Below, piece by piece: positions 34,761-44,301 of a stretch of 64,000 bases of DNA. Origin of the DNA: Roseovarius sp. EL26 (GTDB lineage: Bacteria; Pseudomonadota; Alphaproteobacteria; Rhodobacterales; Rhodobacteraceae); NCBI RefSeq assembly GCF_900327775.1, contig NZ_OUMZ01000007.1, forward strand, positions 917,606-981,605. The letters are read 5' to 3'. The notes below the pieces were generated by a model that was not told the DNA's origin, searched no databases, and was given only the letters and a program-made list of their open reading frames with translations. A program made the translations under genes and the position numbers. Numbering within the stretch: the first letter of the stretch is position 1; each line of letters begins with the position of its first letter.

Positions 34761-35669
34761 ATGAGCCCTTCTCGCCGTTTTTTACCTCCAATTGCCTCGC
34801 TCCAAGCCCTGGAGGCAGTGGAACGATTAGGCAGCGCCACTGCTGCTGCACGCGAGTTGTCGCAGACACAAAGTGCCGTCAGTCGCCAATTGCAAAGCCT
34901 GGAGACGCAATTGGGCGTCGACCTGTTTGTGAAACAAGGTCGAAGACTGTCATTGACGCCCGAGGCAATTGATTATGCTTTAGATATTCGTGAAGCCCTT
35001 AAAATCATTGGGCAATCCTCATTAAAACTGACCATCAATCCAGCAGGCGGCAGTCTTGATTTGGCGATCTTACCCAGCTTTGGCATGCGCTGGTTGGTTC
35101 CCCGACTTCCTGAGTTTGCCCAGTTACACCCAGAGGTGACGATCAATCTTTCGACACGTCTATCTGAGTTTAACTTTACGTCGGAACCTTTTGACGCGGC
35201 AATACATTTCGGAAAACATGATTGGCCGGAAACGGATGCTCTGCACCTCAAAGACGAGGCCGTGATAGCGGTTTGTGCGCCGGACTTTCTTGCAGATAAA
35301 AGCATTAGGTCAGCCAAAGATCTTTTGCAGCATCCGTTGATGCATATCCAGACACGTCCCTCTGCATGGCGGGATTGGTTTTCTGCCCAAGGTGAAAGCG
35401 TCGATCATGTCGGCGGGATGCTTTATGATCAGTTTTCTACCATCATACAAGCCGCATTACACGGGCTGGGTGTGGCCCTGATTCCGGATTATCTGGTGGA
35501 ACAGGATCTTGCATCCGGGCGGTTGGTGCGCGCTTGGGGCCACGCCACGCCACTACCCGGTGCCTATTTTCTGGTTTGGCCAAAAACAAAATCCAAGGAC
35601 GCTGCCGTACTAAAATTCAGGAATTGGTTGGCTGCGCAAATGGACCAAGAAGATATGCTGCCACGTTAA
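34761..35669 (+). CDS. LysR-family regulator, divergent from gcdH
   Basis: Regulator of 302 residues. The N-terminal winged helix-turn-helix (LQALEAVERLGSATAAAREL; SQTQSAVSRQLQSLETQLGV) is followed by a two-lobed effector domain (SFGMRWLVPRLPEFAQLHPE, PFDAAIHFGKHDWPETDALH). The domain resembles the GcvA-type branch of LysR proteins. Its divergent position across an AT-rich 103-bp gap from gcdH suggests it controls that gene, probably in response to glutarate or glutaryl-CoA; the inducer is inference. Confidence 0.9.
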   Translation: MSPSRRFLPPIASLQALEAVERLGSATAAARELSQTQSAVSRQLQSLETQLGVDLFVKQGRRLSLTPEAIDYALDIREALKIIGQSSLKLTINPAGGSLDLAILPSFGMRWLVPRLPEFAQLHPEVTINLSTRLSEFNFTSEPFDAAIHFGKHDWPETDALHLKDEAVIAVCAPDFLADKSIRSAKDLLQHPLMHIQTRPSAWRDWFSAQGESVDHVGGMLYDQFSTIIQAALHGLGVALIPDYLVEQDLASGRLVRAWGHATPLPGAYFLVWPKTKSKDAAVLKFRNWLAAQMDQEDMLPR

Positions 35670-35685
35670 TGCAGCAGCATGTCAT

Positions 35686-36375
35686 TCACCCCAACGCATA
35701 TCCTGCCCCGCGTACTGTGCGCAGTGGATCAATGCCACCGTGTTGGCACAGGGCCTTGCGTAAGCGACCTATATGGACATCAACGGTACGGCTATCGACG
35801 TAGATATCACGCCCCCAGACGCGGTCCAGTAGCTGTTCACGGCTCCAGACTCGGCCTGGTTTTTCCATGAAGGTCGATAACAGGCGAAACTCTGTCGGGC
35901 CCAGTTTCAGGGATTTTTCATTACGCGTAACCCGGTGGGTTTCGGAATCCAGCACGATGTCGGCGTACTCCAGACGTTCCCCAACTGTCGAAGGCCGTGT
36001 GCGGCGCAAATGGGCACGGACCCGCGCCATCAGTTCAACAACTGAATAAGGTTTGATCACATAGTCATCGGCACCGGTTTCAAGGCCTCGCACTCGGTCC
36101 ACCTCTTCTGAACGGGCCGACAGCATGATGATCGGCACCCCGCGAGTTTCTGATCGGGTTTTTAAACGTCGGCAGACCTCGATGCCCGACACATTTGGTA
36201 GCATCCAATCCAGTAATATGATGTCTGGCGCGACTTCCTCAACTAAGATTAGCGCCTCTTCGCCGTTTTCAGCACGGGTAACATTAAACCCGTCTGCTTC
36301 CAGATTGTAAGCCAGCACTTCGCGTTGTGCTGGTTCGTCTTCGACCAAAAGAACCTTGGGTTGTTCCGTTGCCAT
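35686..36375 (-). CDS. phoB: Phosphate regulon response regulator PhoB
   Basis: OmpR-type response regulator of 229 residues. The receiver domain carries VEDEPAQRE, the phospho-acceptor Asp in ILLDWMLPN and Lys in DDYVIKPYS. The C-terminal winged helix has LGPTEFRLLSTFMEKPGRVW and YVDSRTVDVHIGRLRKAL. PhoB activates the Pho regulon at Pho boxes after phosphorylation by PhoR. It is the last gene of pstSCAB-phoU-phoB on the minus strand, 15 bp behind phoU. Length and motifs are complete. Confidence 0.95.
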   Translation of the reverse strand: MATEQPKVLLVEDEPAQREVLAYNLEADGFNVTRAENGEEALILVEEVAPDIILLDWMLPNVSGIEVCRRLKTRSETRGVPIIMLSARSEEVDRVRGLETGADDYVIKPYSVVELMARVRAHLRRTRPSTVGERLEYADIVLDSETHRVTRNEKSLKLGPTEFRLLSTFMEKPGRVWSREQLLDRVWGRDIYVDSRTVDVHIGRLRKALCQHGGIDPLRTVRGAGYALG

Positions 36376-36390
36376 GGGACTACTTTCTAT

Positions 36391-37119
36391 TTATTCCTGA
36401 AAGTCCGGTGCTATATTTGGATCGACTGATGTCTGATCCTGTTTTGGTCGGCGCTCATCGGGGGTATCGCCTGACACCAGATATATCACCTGTTCTGCTA
36501 TCGCCGTCACATGGTCACCCATGCGTTCCGTGTTTTTTGCAATGAAATGCATATGCATACAGGCGGTGATATTACGCGGGTCTTCCATCATGAAAGTCAG
36601 CAGCTCGCGAAACAATGCATTGTACATCTGATCGACATCTTCATCCCGGTCGATTACCTCGTAGGCCAGATCTACATCCCGTTGGATATAGGCATCTAAG
36701 GCAGAGCGCAGCATACGGTCAACTTCTTTGGCCATTCGGCGCAAAGAAACGGAAGATCTTGAAATCGCGGGCATTTGCGCCAGAACTGTGGTGCGCTTCG
36801 CCATGTTCTTGGCATAGTCACCGATGCGTTCCAAGTTGGCGCTGATCTTCATCACCGACAGTACAACCCGCAGATCAATCGCTGTAGGTGCGCGTAGGGC
36901 AATCACCCGTGCGGCATCAGTGTTGATTTGCTCTTCGAGCACATCAATCGCCCGATCTCCGGCGCGGACCTGTTCGGCCAGCTCCTCATCCAGCTTTTCC
37001 AGTGATTCAACGGCGTTGAGGATGGCGTTTTCAACCATTCCGCCCATCTTCATGATCTTGGCTTGAATACCTTCGAGATCACGGTCAAATGCGGATGCGA
37101 TATGTCCTTCGGTGTTCAT
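36391..37119 (-). CDS. phoU: Phosphate-specific transport regulator PhoU
   Basis: All-helical protein of 242 residues made of two similar three-helix halves. Each has the metal-site motif: near ARVIALRAPTAIDLRVVLSV and RIGDYAKNMAK in the first half, and HFIAKNTERMGDHVTAIAEQ in the second. PhoU links the state of the PstSCAB transporter to the kinase PhoR and keeps the regulon off in high phosphate. The ATG has GGAG upstream. It lies 11 bp behind pstB in the operon. Confidence 0.95.
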   Translation of the reverse strand: MNTEGHIASAFDRDLEGIQAKIMKMGGMVENAILNAVESLEKLDEELAEQVRAGDRAIDVLEEQINTDAARVIALRAPTAIDLRVVLSVMKISANLERIGDYAKNMAKRTTVLAQMPAISRSSVSLRRMAKEVDRMLRSALDAYIQRDVDLAYEVIDRDEDVDQMYNALFRELLTFMMEDPRNITACMHMHFIAKNTERMGDHVTAIAEQVIYLVSGDTPDERRPKQDQTSVDPNIAPDFQE

Positions 37120-37130
37120 TTTACCTGCTC

Positions 37131-37928
37131 CTACCCGATACGGCCTGTAATGTAGCTTTCGGTGCGTTCATCTTCTGGGTTGGTGAAAATCTTTTCAGTT
37201 TGGCCAAATTCCACCATATTACCAAGGTGGAAAAAGGCAGTTTTTTGACTGACCCGCGCGGCCTGCTGCATCGAATGTGTCACGATGACAACAGAGAAGT
37301 TCTTGCGCAGATCATCGATCAGCTCTTCAACCTGTGCCGTGGCAATTGGGTCAAGGGCTGAACACGGCTCATCCATCAACAGAACTTCGGGTTTGGTAGC
37401 AATCGCGCGAGCAATACACAAACGCTGTTGTTGCCCTCCCGACAAACCTGTACCAGGCGCATCAAGCCGGTCTTTAACCTCATTCCAGATGGCGGCACCA
37501 CGCAGGGACTGCTCGACAATCTCGTCCAGCTCTACCTTGTTCCGGGCCAGGCCGTGAATGCGCGGGCCATAAGCCACATTGTCATAGATCGATTTGGGGA
37601 AAGGGTTTGGCTTTTGGAACACCATACCCACCTTGGCGCGCAATTGGACCGGGTCGACACGTTTGTCATAAATGTCTTCACCGTCTAGAAGGATCTCACC
37701 TTTGACCTTACAGATGTCGATGGTATCGTTCATCCGGTTTAGGCAGCGCAGGAATGTGGATTTGCCGCAACCAGATGGACCGATAAAGGCAGTGACGGTT
37801 TTGTCTTCCAGCTCCACATTCACATCTTTGATGGCGTGATTATCGCCATAAAAGACCTGAACGTTTCGGGCCGAAAATTTGATGTCAGTTTTGGTCATGG
37901 TGTTCTTTGCGTTGTCAGTATCAAACAT
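37131..37928 (-). CDS. pstB: Phosphate ABC transporter ATP-binding protein PstB
   Basis: ATPase subunit of 265 residues of the high-affinity phosphate importer. It has Walker A ([19 protein letters not shown]), the Q-loop in [20 protein letters not shown], the signature [16 protein letters not shown], Walker B ([13 protein letters not shown]) and the switch His ([14 protein letters not shown]). The protein works as a dimer under PstA and PstC. The ATG at 37928 has AGGA 5 nt ahead; an internal ATG ten codons later is the alternative. Confidence 0.96.
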   Translation of the reverse strand: MFDTDNAKNTMTKTDIKFSARNVQVFYGDNHAIKDVNVELEDKTVTAFIGPSGCGKSTFLRCLNRMNDTIDICKVKGEILLDGEDIYDKRVDPVQLRAKVGMVFQKPNPFPKSIYDNVAYGPRIHGLARNKVELDEIVEQSLRGAAIWNEVKDRLDAPGTGLSGGQQQRLCIARAIATKPEVLLMDEPCSALDPIATAQVEELIDDLRKNFSVVIVTHSMQQAARVSQKTAFFHLGNMVEFGQTEKIFTNPEDERTESYITGRIG

Positions 37929-37947
37929 TGTTTTCTATCCTAACCAA

Positions 37948-39303
37948 TTACCAGCGACGTTCAAAACGGCGGCGCAAGATGACGGCGATGACATTCATAG
38001 TCAACAAGAAGAGCAGCAGGATAATGATGCCCCCCCAGGCACGTTCATAGTACGCCGGGTCTGCGCGTTTAGCCCATTCGTAGATCTGTGCAGGCATGGC
38101 CGAGTTTGGATCAAGAAAGCCTGAGGCGATACCATCGGGTGCGTTGGTAGCAATATAGCCGACCATACCGATAAGTAGCAGTGGTGCGGTTTCTCCAAGC
38201 GCCTGTGCCAGACCTATTATAGTTCCGGTTAGAATGCCGGGCATGGCCAACGGTAGCACGTGATGAAATACGGACTGCATCTTTGAAGCCCCAACCCCTA
38301 GTGCCGCCTGACGGATGCTTGGCGGCACCGCCTTGAGGGCTGCACGGGTTGAGATGATGATGGTTGGTAGGGTCATCAAGGTCAACACCAAGCCGCCCAC
38401 AAGCGGTGCAGATTGCGGCAAATGCATGAACTGGATGAACACAGCCAAACCAAGAATACCAAAGACAATCGACGGAACCGCAGCAAGGTTTGAGATGTTT
38501 ACCTCAATCAGATCGGTAAATTTGTTTTGCGGGGCAAATTCCTCGAGATAGATCGAGGCCGCGACCCCGATGGGCAGGCTGAGAAACAATACCACCAGCA
38601 TCATGAAGAACGAGCCCATCATCGCCACGCCGATCCCGGCCTGCTCAGCCCGGCTTTCTGAAGCGTCAGCGCCCGTAACGAAGGACATGTTGAAGCTTTT
38701 GCGTACAATGCCTCCTGAGACCAGTTCATCCACCAAATCCAAATGTTCGGCAGATATATTTTTATCCCGCGCAACATCTTCGCGTTTAACCCGGCCTTTC
38801 AGGTAGCCATCAACCCGGCTGGATGCCAGCAATTTAAACGTTACCGTTTCACCTATTTGATCTGGGTTCGCGATCACATAGTCCCGTACTTCTGCCGCTG
38901 CCGATGCCGAAATAAGACTTTTCATCTGTTTGGATTTCTCAAACGGAGTTTCAATGCCGTTTTCCTGCACCAAATCAAACAAACCATTCAAAACCAGCGG
39001 GTTATACCCAAAGGTCGAAACTTTCTTGATGTCCTCAATACTGCGCTCACCCTTTTTATCGAGCTTGGCAGAATCCAAATAGACCGGCACGTCTACAAAG
39101 GTTTGCCTGAATGCGCCTGCGCCGTTACTGACGATTGTGGTCAGCAAGACCAATAGAAACAACATACCAATCACGACGGCACCTAGGCCAAGAGCCTTGA
39201 AGGTACTTTCCTTGCGGTTCCGGCGTTGGGTGCGGGCATCTTGTGCGAGAAGCGAAGACTTCGCCTGTGGCTCGGCACTATTATTGGTAGCCATGTCGGT
39301 CAT
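37948..39303 (-). CDS. pstA: Phosphate ABC transporter permease PstA (enlarged)
   Basis: Permease subunit of 451 residues, well above the ~290-300 of enteric PstA. The extra length is a large hydrophilic domain between the first helix (ALGLGAVVIGMLFLLVLLTT) and the second (about residues 60-215). This is the DUF3333-type insertion known from alphaproteobacterial PstA and is probably periplasmic. The C-terminal half is a normal permease with the EAA-like loop AALKAVPPSIRQAALGVGAS. Its ATG overlaps the pstC stop (ATGA), so the pair is translationally coupled. Function of the insertion is unknown. Confidence 0.92.
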   Translation of the reverse strand: MTDMATNNSAEPQAKSSLLAQDARTQRRNRKESTFKALGLGAVVIGMLFLLVLLTTIVSNGAGAFRQTFVDVPVYLDSAKLDKKGERSIEDIKKVSTFGYNPLVLNGLFDLVQENGIETPFEKSKQMKSLISASAAAEVRDYVIANPDQIGETVTFKLLASSRVDGYLKGRVKREDVARDKNISAEHLDLVDELVSGGIVRKSFNMSFVTGADASESRAEQAGIGVAMMGSFFMMLVVLFLSLPIGVAASIYLEEFAPQNKFTDLIEVNISNLAAVPSIVFGILGLAVFIQFMHLPQSAPLVGGLVLTLMTLPTIIISTRAALKAVPPSIRQAALGVGASKMQSVFHHVLPLAMPGILTGTIIGLAQALGETAPLLLIGMVGYIATNAPDGIASGFLDPNSAMPAQIYEWAKRADPAYYERAWGGIIILLLFLLTMNVIAVILRRRFERRW

Positions 39304-40760
39304 TCGTACTGCTCCCGATATTTGCGCACGATGTAGAGGGCCACAAAGTTAAGCCCCAACGTGATGATGAAAAGCGCCATCGCCAAGGCAAAGGCAACCA
39401 GAGCCTCGGGTGAGGCAAAATCAGCGTCCCCAGTTAGTTGGCTGACGATCTTGGCAGTGACAGTGGTCATCGCTTCAAACGGGTTCAAGCTCAGCCGGGC
39501 GGCGGCCCCTGCCCCCAGCACCACAATCATGGTCTCACCGATGGCACGAGATGCCGCCAACAAGATCGCCCCGACAATACCCGGAAGGGCCGCCGGCAAA
39601 ACCACCTGTTTAATGGTCTCAGAGCGGGTTGCACCCAAACCATATGAGCCATCTCGCAGCGATTGAGGCACAGCATTGATAATGTCGTCCGAAAGCGAGC
39701 TGACAAAGGGGATCAACATCACCCCCATAACCAGACCTGCGGTCATGACTGCTGTGCCCGCCTTCATGATGCCGACACCATCAGCGCCAAAGATGCCGAC
39801 CAATAATGGTCCGACTGTAAGCAAGGCAAAAAGACCATAAACGATGGTTGGGATACCCGCGAGAATCTCGATCAATGGCTTGGCAACTGATCGCATCTTG
39901 GGACTGGCATATTCGGACAAGTAAATTGCAGCAAACAGGCCGATCGGCACTGCCACAGACAACGCGATGAACGAGATATAAAGCGTGCCCCACAAAAGTG
40001 GGATAAAGCCCAGCTCTGACCCACCCCCAAAGCTTGGTGCCCATGTCAGTCCGAGGAAAAAGTCACCAATGGGATAGAGTTTAAAAAACTCAACCGTATT
40101 AAAAACCAGCGATAGCACAATGCCCAGCGTGGTCAGGATGGCAAGAGACGCAGCTGCGAGTAGCAAGGTTTTGATGCCGGATTCAACGACATTTCTGGCG
40201 CGAAAACTTTTGTCGGTGCGTTGCACAGCAAAGAGCATGCCCCCTGCCACCAATACCAAAACGGCAACCGCCATCGCGATACTGCCTGTTTTCGATAATT
40301 GGCGATAGGCTTGTGCGGCATCCAAAACTGTGCGGCTGACGTCAGAACCAAGTGCCACACCGACATCTGCCAGTTCAGCACGTACATCTGTTATTTCAGC
40401 GTTCAAATTCTGGGCTTCTTGTGCGCTCATTGCACCTTGAGAAATTGCCACCTCAATACCATCGGCAACACGGCGAACATCACTCATGACCAGACTGCGC
40501 GCACTATCTGCGACGGCACTATCAGGCAGGTTAGAAGAAACGATATTGTTGAGGATCAATGGCTGCGCAATCAACCAGATCAGCAACAATCCAATAGCGG
40601 GCACTGCGGCCAACATCGAAACATGTGCACCATAATAGGATGGCAGCGAGTGGAGTACCTTACTGTCCCCGCCTGCACTTTGGAGAGCGCGAGCGCGCCC
40701 AATCACAAAGCCGATGGTTGCCAAGGCAAGCACGATCAAAACAAGCCAATGAGAAGGCAT
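39300..40760 (-). CDS. pstC: Phosphate ABC transporter permease PstC (enlarged)
   Basis: Permease subunit of 486 residues, longer than the usual ~310-320. An N-terminal region with two helices and a coiled-coil-like periplasmic stretch (SARSLVMSDVRRVADGIEVA, QEAQNLNAEITDVRAELADV) precedes the core permease. The core carries the loop NAVPQSLRDGSYGLGATRSE and the helix LLAASRAIGETMIVVLGAGA. Together with PstA it forms the membrane channel of the phosphate importer. It lies 78 bp behind pstS, with a stem-loop between them. Confidence 0.93.
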   Translation of the reverse strand: MPSHWLVLIVLALATIGFVIGRARALQSAGGDSKVLHSLPSYYGAHVSMLAAVPAIGLLLIWLIAQPLILNNIVSSNLPDSAVADSARSLVMSDVRRVADGIEVAISQGAMSAQEAQNLNAEITDVRAELADVGVALGSDVSRTVLDAAQAYRQLSKTGSIAMAVAVLVLVAGGMLFAVQRTDKSFRARNVVESGIKTLLLAAASLAILTTLGIVLSLVFNTVEFFKLYPIGDFFLGLTWAPSFGGGSELGFIPLLWGTLYISFIALSVAVPIGLFAAIYLSEYASPKMRSVAKPLIEILAGIPTIVYGLFALLTVGPLLVGIFGADGVGIMKAGTAVMTAGLVMGVMLIPFVSSLSDDIINAVPQSLRDGSYGLGATRSETIKQVVLPAALPGIVGAILLAASRAIGETMIVVLGAGAAARLSLNPFEAMTTVTAKIVSQLTGDADFASPEALVAFALAMALFIITLGLNFVALYIVRKYREQYE

Positions 40761-40801
40761 AAGGTTTCCGTTCAGATGAGAGAAACATCAGGTAAGGTGG
40801 T

Positions 40802-40824
40802 CGGGGGGCCAATTGGCCGCCCCG
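40802..40824 (-). promoter_or_regulatory. Intercistronic stem-loop between pstS and pstC
   Basis: On the minus strand CGGGGCGGCC-AATT-GGCCCCCCG forms a stable hairpin with one mismatch. No U-run follows, so it is not a standard terminator. Such stem-loops after binding-protein genes often protect the upstream mRNA and raise its level relative to the permease genes. That role is inferred here. Confidence 0.6.
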
Positions 40825-40838
40825 AAGTTTTAAGCAGA

Positions 40839-41894
40839 TTATGAACCACCAAGTGTGGTTTCGTCTGATACCGCTGTTTGTGTCTCAATCAGCTCAGGAT
40901 CAGAAACCAGGCCGTATTCAGCCAGTGGGCCATCTGGGCCAGCGATCTCATCGGCTACGAAGAATTCTGCGTATTCTTTCAGACCAGGGATCACGCCAAT
41001 GTGGGCCTTCTTAATGTAGAAGAACAATGGGCGCGACACGGGATATTCACCCGATGCGATAGTCTCGGTCGAAGGTGCAACATCAGTCATTGTTGCTACC
41101 TTCAGCTTGTCAGTGTTGTTCTCGTAGAACGCTAGACCAAAGACGCCAACACCATCTTGGTTGCTATCGATACGTGCCAGGGTTTCTGTGTAATCGCCAT
41201 CAATGTCGACTGACTTGCCATCTGTACGTACGTGGTAGCAGGCTTTCTTAGCAGCTTTTTTCTTGGCTTTTTCGCTGTCGCCCTCGGCAGCTACGAGATA
41301 CAGATCATATGCGCCTGCATCTTTACACCCTTTAACCAGAACCTTTTCCTCGAACACTTCGCGAGTTCCGTGTTTGGTGCCGGGAATGAAGGCCGCGATT
41401 TCAACGTCTGGCAGTTTAGCGTTGGCGTCTGACCATTTGTTGTTTGGATTATCGACCAATGCGCCGTCAACAACAACTTTCGGGCTCAGCGCGTTGAACC
41501 AGTCAATCGGCTCGAATGCGGTGAAAGCTGGACCGTCGATTTGCGAAGCAAAGACAATGCCATCGTAACCGATGCGCACTTCGATGATGTCTGTTACACC
41601 GTTTTCAGCACAGGCCTTAACTTCTTTTTCGCGGATTGCACGCGATGCGTTTGCAACGTCGATGGTATTTTCGCCAACACCTTCACAGAAGCGTTTCAGG
41701 CCAGCAGATGAGCCACCCGATTCAACAACTGGGGTTGGGAAGTCGAAGTTTTCGCCGAAAGCTTCGGCAACGATTGAGGCATAAGGAAGAACGGTTGAAG
41801 AACCGGCAACCTGAACATTATCGCGCGCATAGGCAGCGGAGGCCGAGACGGCCGCGATGGCCACAGCAGACGTGGTCAATTTAACGAGAGACAT
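40839..41894 (-). CDS. pstS: Phosphate-binding periplasmic protein PstS
   Basis: Periplasmic binding protein of 351 residues with a signal peptide (SAVAIAAVSASAAYA, cleavage before RDNVQ). The phosphate-binding loops are visible as VAGSSTVLPYASIVAEAF, ESGGSSAGLKRFCEG and NASRAIREKE, and a later GTKHGTREVFEEKV segment. It delivers phosphate to PstCA. It is first in the operon, with AGGAG before the ATG and a Pho box upstream. The length matches the larger alphaproteobacterial PstS type. Confidence 0.95.
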   Translation of the reverse strand: MSLVKLTTSAVAIAAVSASAAYARDNVQVAGSSTVLPYASIVAEAFGENFDFPTPVVESGGSSAGLKRFCEGVGENTIDVANASRAIREKEVKACAENGVTDIIEVRIGYDGIVFASQIDGPAFTAFEPIDWFNALSPKVVVDGALVDNPNNKWSDANAKLPDVEIAAFIPGTKHGTREVFEEKVLVKGCKDAGAYDLYLVAAEGDSEKAKKKAAKKACYHVRTDGKSVDIDGDYTETLARIDSNQDGVGVFGLAFYENNTDKLKVATMTDVAPSTETIASGEYPVSRPLFFYIKKAHIGVIPGLKEYAEFFVADEIAGPDGPLAEYGLVSDPELIETQTAVSDETTLGGS

Positions 41895-41969
41895 GCGTAA
41901 CGCTCCTGATTTTATTCATGGCCTCACGTTATGTGGTGGCCTTGCGCTTATTTAGGCGCGGTCAGCAAC

Positions 41970-42004
41970 GCTTTTGTTACGGTTTTGTAACTCTTTTATG
42001 ACAG
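41970..42004 (-). promoter_or_regulatory. Pho box upstream of pstS
   Basis: On the minus strand the sequence CTGTCATAAAAGAGTTACA is followed by AAACCGTAACAAAA. The 11-bp-spaced TGTCAT / GTTACA / GTAACA units match the PhoB direct-repeat consensus. It lies about 75-110 bp before the pstS start, in the phoR-pstS gap, where PhoB activation of the pst operon is expected. Confidence 0.8.
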
Positions 42005-42059
42005 ACATCACCATAACTTTAAGTATTTGTAATTATAAAATATTATGATCTTAAAACTT

Positions 42060-43109
42060 TCACCTTTTCCACACCATCGGCAAAATAACCCGAAATTCAC
42101 TACCATGACCCGGTCTTGATTCGATCCTAAGCCGTCCGCGGTGTCGGTTGAGAATATGTTTGACGATTGCGAGGCCAAGTCCTGTACCGCCCATTTCGCG
42201 CGAGCGATGGCTGTCAACACGGTAGAACCGCTCTGTCAGTCGTGGAATGTGAACCGGATCAATCCCCGGCCCCTGATCGCGGACAGCAACAACTACTGCC
42301 GGTCCCCGTACCGTGGGTTCGTCCAAAGTCGTGGTGGCGCGCACCAGTACCTGCTGATCTTTCCCGCCATATTTAATGGCGTTCTCAATTAAATTGGTCA
42401 GCACTTGCTGAAGCTGATCTTGATCACCGGGCAACAGAACTTCATCAGGGCTGAAATCGGTTTTGATTTCCACGTTATTGTCCAATGCCAATGGTTGCAA
42501 AGTATGCAGCACAGAACCAATCACCTGCAATATATCTATTTCTGTTGTTGGGCGTTGGCGTTCTTCGCTCTCAACCCTGCTGAGCGACAAAAGATCCCGC
42601 ACCAGCCGTTCCATACGTGAGGCCTCAATCTGCATGATGCCGAGAAATCGTTCTCGAGCGGCCTCATCTTCGCGCGCAGGACCAAGTAGCGTTTCAATGA
42701 ATCCCGACAGTGCGGTCAGCGGGCTGCGCAGCTCGTGGCTGACATTGGCGACAAAATCACGACGCATCTGCCCGACTTGTTCAACGTGAGTGACGTCCTC
42801 AAAGCAAATCAGTGCCCCGGCTCCTTGTCCGATATCTACCGGTGCACAGTTGACGACAAAGGTGGTGTCTTGTGCGCCATCATTACCAAGATAACGTGTG
42901 GTGTGGGTCGTGCCGTGCTTCAGCGTTGCCTCGACCACATCCAGCACATTGGGTTGACGCAGCGCGGTGATGAAATGCCGCCCAATCATGCCCTGCCCCA
43001 ACAATGCTTGTGCCGTATCATTTGCGCCCAGAATGATCTCGGACGGACCGATGACCAATGCGGGTAACGGAAGGGCCTCCAGCAGCGCATTGATCTGTTG
43101 TCTGTCCAT
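42060..43109 (-). CDS. phoR: Phosphate regulon sensor kinase PhoR
   Basis: Histidine kinase of 349 residues. A PAS domain (about 1-105: LPLPALVIGPSEIILGAND) is followed by HisKA with VANVSHELRSPLTALSGFIE and a complete ATP-binding domain (NLIENAIKYG, DQGPGIDP, GGTGLGLAIVKHILNRHRG). There is no clear membrane helix at the N-terminus, as in several alphaproteobacterial PhoR proteins, so membrane contact may rely on the Pst complex or PhoU. It lies 165 bp upstream of pstS on the same strand; a Pho box lies in the gap, so phoR is outside the Pho-box-driven unit. Confidence 0.92.
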   Translation of the reverse strand: MDRQQINALLEALPLPALVIGPSEIILGANDTAQALLGQGMIGRHFITALRQPNVLDVVEATLKHGTTHTTRYLGNDGAQDTTFVVNCAPVDIGQGAGALICFEDVTHVEQVGQMRRDFVANVSHELRSPLTALSGFIETLLGPAREDEAARERFLGIMQIEASRMERLVRDLLSLSRVESEERQRPTTEIDILQVIGSVLHTLQPLALDNNVEIKTDFSPDEVLLPGDQDQLQQVLTNLIENAIKYGGKDQQVLVRATTTLDEPTVRGPAVVVAVRDQGPGIDPVHIPRLTERFYRVDSHRSREMGGTGLGLAIVKHILNRHRGRLRIESRPGHGSEFRVILPMVWKR

Positions 43110-43132
43110 TATTGCCCCACTGGTGATATGGC

Positions 43133-43654
43133 TTACAGGGCGCGTAGCCCGGCGCGGAAACGGCGCATATTTTTCTGATAATTCAAAGCGCTGAGTTTCA
43201 GGCGGTCAATCGCAGCTTGGTCTAGTTGCCGCACCACCTTGCCCGGTGCCCCCATCACTAGCGATCCGTCGGGGATTTCTTTGCCTTCGGTAATCAATGC
43301 CCCTGCCCCGATCAGGCAGTTTTTGCCAATCTTTGCCCCGTTCAACACCGTGGCCCCCATACCGATCAGGGTATTTTCACCCAAAGTACAGCCGTGCAAC
43401 ATGGCCTTGTGTCCAATCGTGCAACCCGCACCAATAGTCAGCGGAAAACCCATATCAGTGTGCATAACGGTGTTTTCCTGCACATTACTGCCCGCGCCGA
43501 TCATGATCGGCTCGTTATCACCACGCAGCGTACAGCCAAACCAGACCGAGGCCCCCTCTTCCACAATGATTTGCCCAATCACATTGGCATCCGGCGCGAT
43601 CCAGCTGTCCTCGGCAATCTGTGGTTGGTGATCATCCAGCGCATAAAGGGTCAT
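43133..43654 (-). CDS. Gamma carbonic anhydrase-family protein
   Basis: Left-handed beta-helix protein of 173 residues built from hexapeptide repeats (for example [40 protein letters not shown]). The three metal-binding His positions of the family are represented by [14 protein letters not shown] and the neighbouring turns. It belongs to the YrdA/CaiE/gamma-CA group; enzymatic activity is not certain. The ATG at 43654 overlaps the gmk stop (ATGA), so it is translationally coupled to gmk. A TTG two codons upstream is less likely. Confidence 0.88.
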   Translation of the reverse strand: MTLYALDDHQPQIAEDSWIAPDANVIGQIIVEEGASVWFGCTLRGDNEPIMIGAGSNVQENTVMHTDMGFPLTIGAGCTIGHKAMLHGCTLGENTLIGMGATVLNGAKIGKNCLIGAGALITEGKEIPDGSLVMGAPGKVVRQLDQAAIDRLKLSALNYQKNMRRFRAGLRAL

Positions 43655-44292
43655 TGGCAATTCTCAAACTCGGTTTGCAGCTTGCGCACGTGATCAACCA
43701 GAAGCGGTTGTTGAATACGTCGTAGACGTGTCGCGTTTATGATGGTCTTCAGGTCCGCCTCGGTGGCGTCCAGATCATCGTTGATCAGCACGTGATCATA
43801 AGAATCCCAGCGGGAAATTTCATCCCAGCTTTTGCGCATACGTTTGGCGATGGTGTCATCACTGTCCTGACCCCGGCTGATCAAACGGCGGCGCAGTTCT
43901 TCGATCGAGGGCGGCAGGATGAAAATCGACAAGGTATGTGGTGCCAGATCCGAGTTTCGGATCTGTGCCGCCCCTTGCCAGTCGATATCAAACAACACAT
44001 CCCGCCCGGCATCGATTGCGGTTTGAACCGGGCCTTTGGGCGAGCCGTAGAAATTACCGAAAACATGGGCATGTTCCAGCATTTCGCCCTGGCTCACGTC
44101 GCGTTTGAAATCATCTTCGCTCATGAAGTGATAGTCTTGGCCATCCTCTTCGCCGGGGCGCGGTGCACGGGTTGTCGCGGAAACGGAAAACGCTAGACTT
44201 GGGTCCCAGGCCCGTAGCCGTTTGCTCAGGGTGGATTTTCCTGCGCCCGAGGGCGAGGACAAGATGATCAGCAGGCCACGTCGGTTGGTCAT
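43651..44292 (-). CDS. gmk: Guanylate kinase
   Basis: Enzyme of 213 residues converting GMP and ATP to GDP and ADP. The P-loop is [15 protein letters not shown]. The GMP-binding region has [21 protein letters not shown] and ends in GNFYGSP, followed by [13 protein letters not shown] and the lid with [17 protein letters not shown]. The length is normal. It lies 9 bp behind yicC and overlaps the gamma-CA gene by 4 bp, an arrangement frequent in Rhodobacterales. Confidence 0.95.
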   Translation of the reverse strand: MTNRRGLLIILSSPSGAGKSTLSKRLRAWDPSLAFSVSATTRAPRPGEEDGQDYHFMSEDDFKRDVSQGEMLEHAHVFGNFYGSPKGPVQTAIDAGRDVLFDIDWQGAAQIRNSDLAPHTLSIFILPPSIEELRRRLISRGQDSDDTIAKRMRKSWDEISRWDSYDHVLINDDLDATEADLKTIINATRLRRIQQPLLVDHVRKLQTEFENCQ

Positions 44293-44301
44293 ATTAGTCC
44301 C

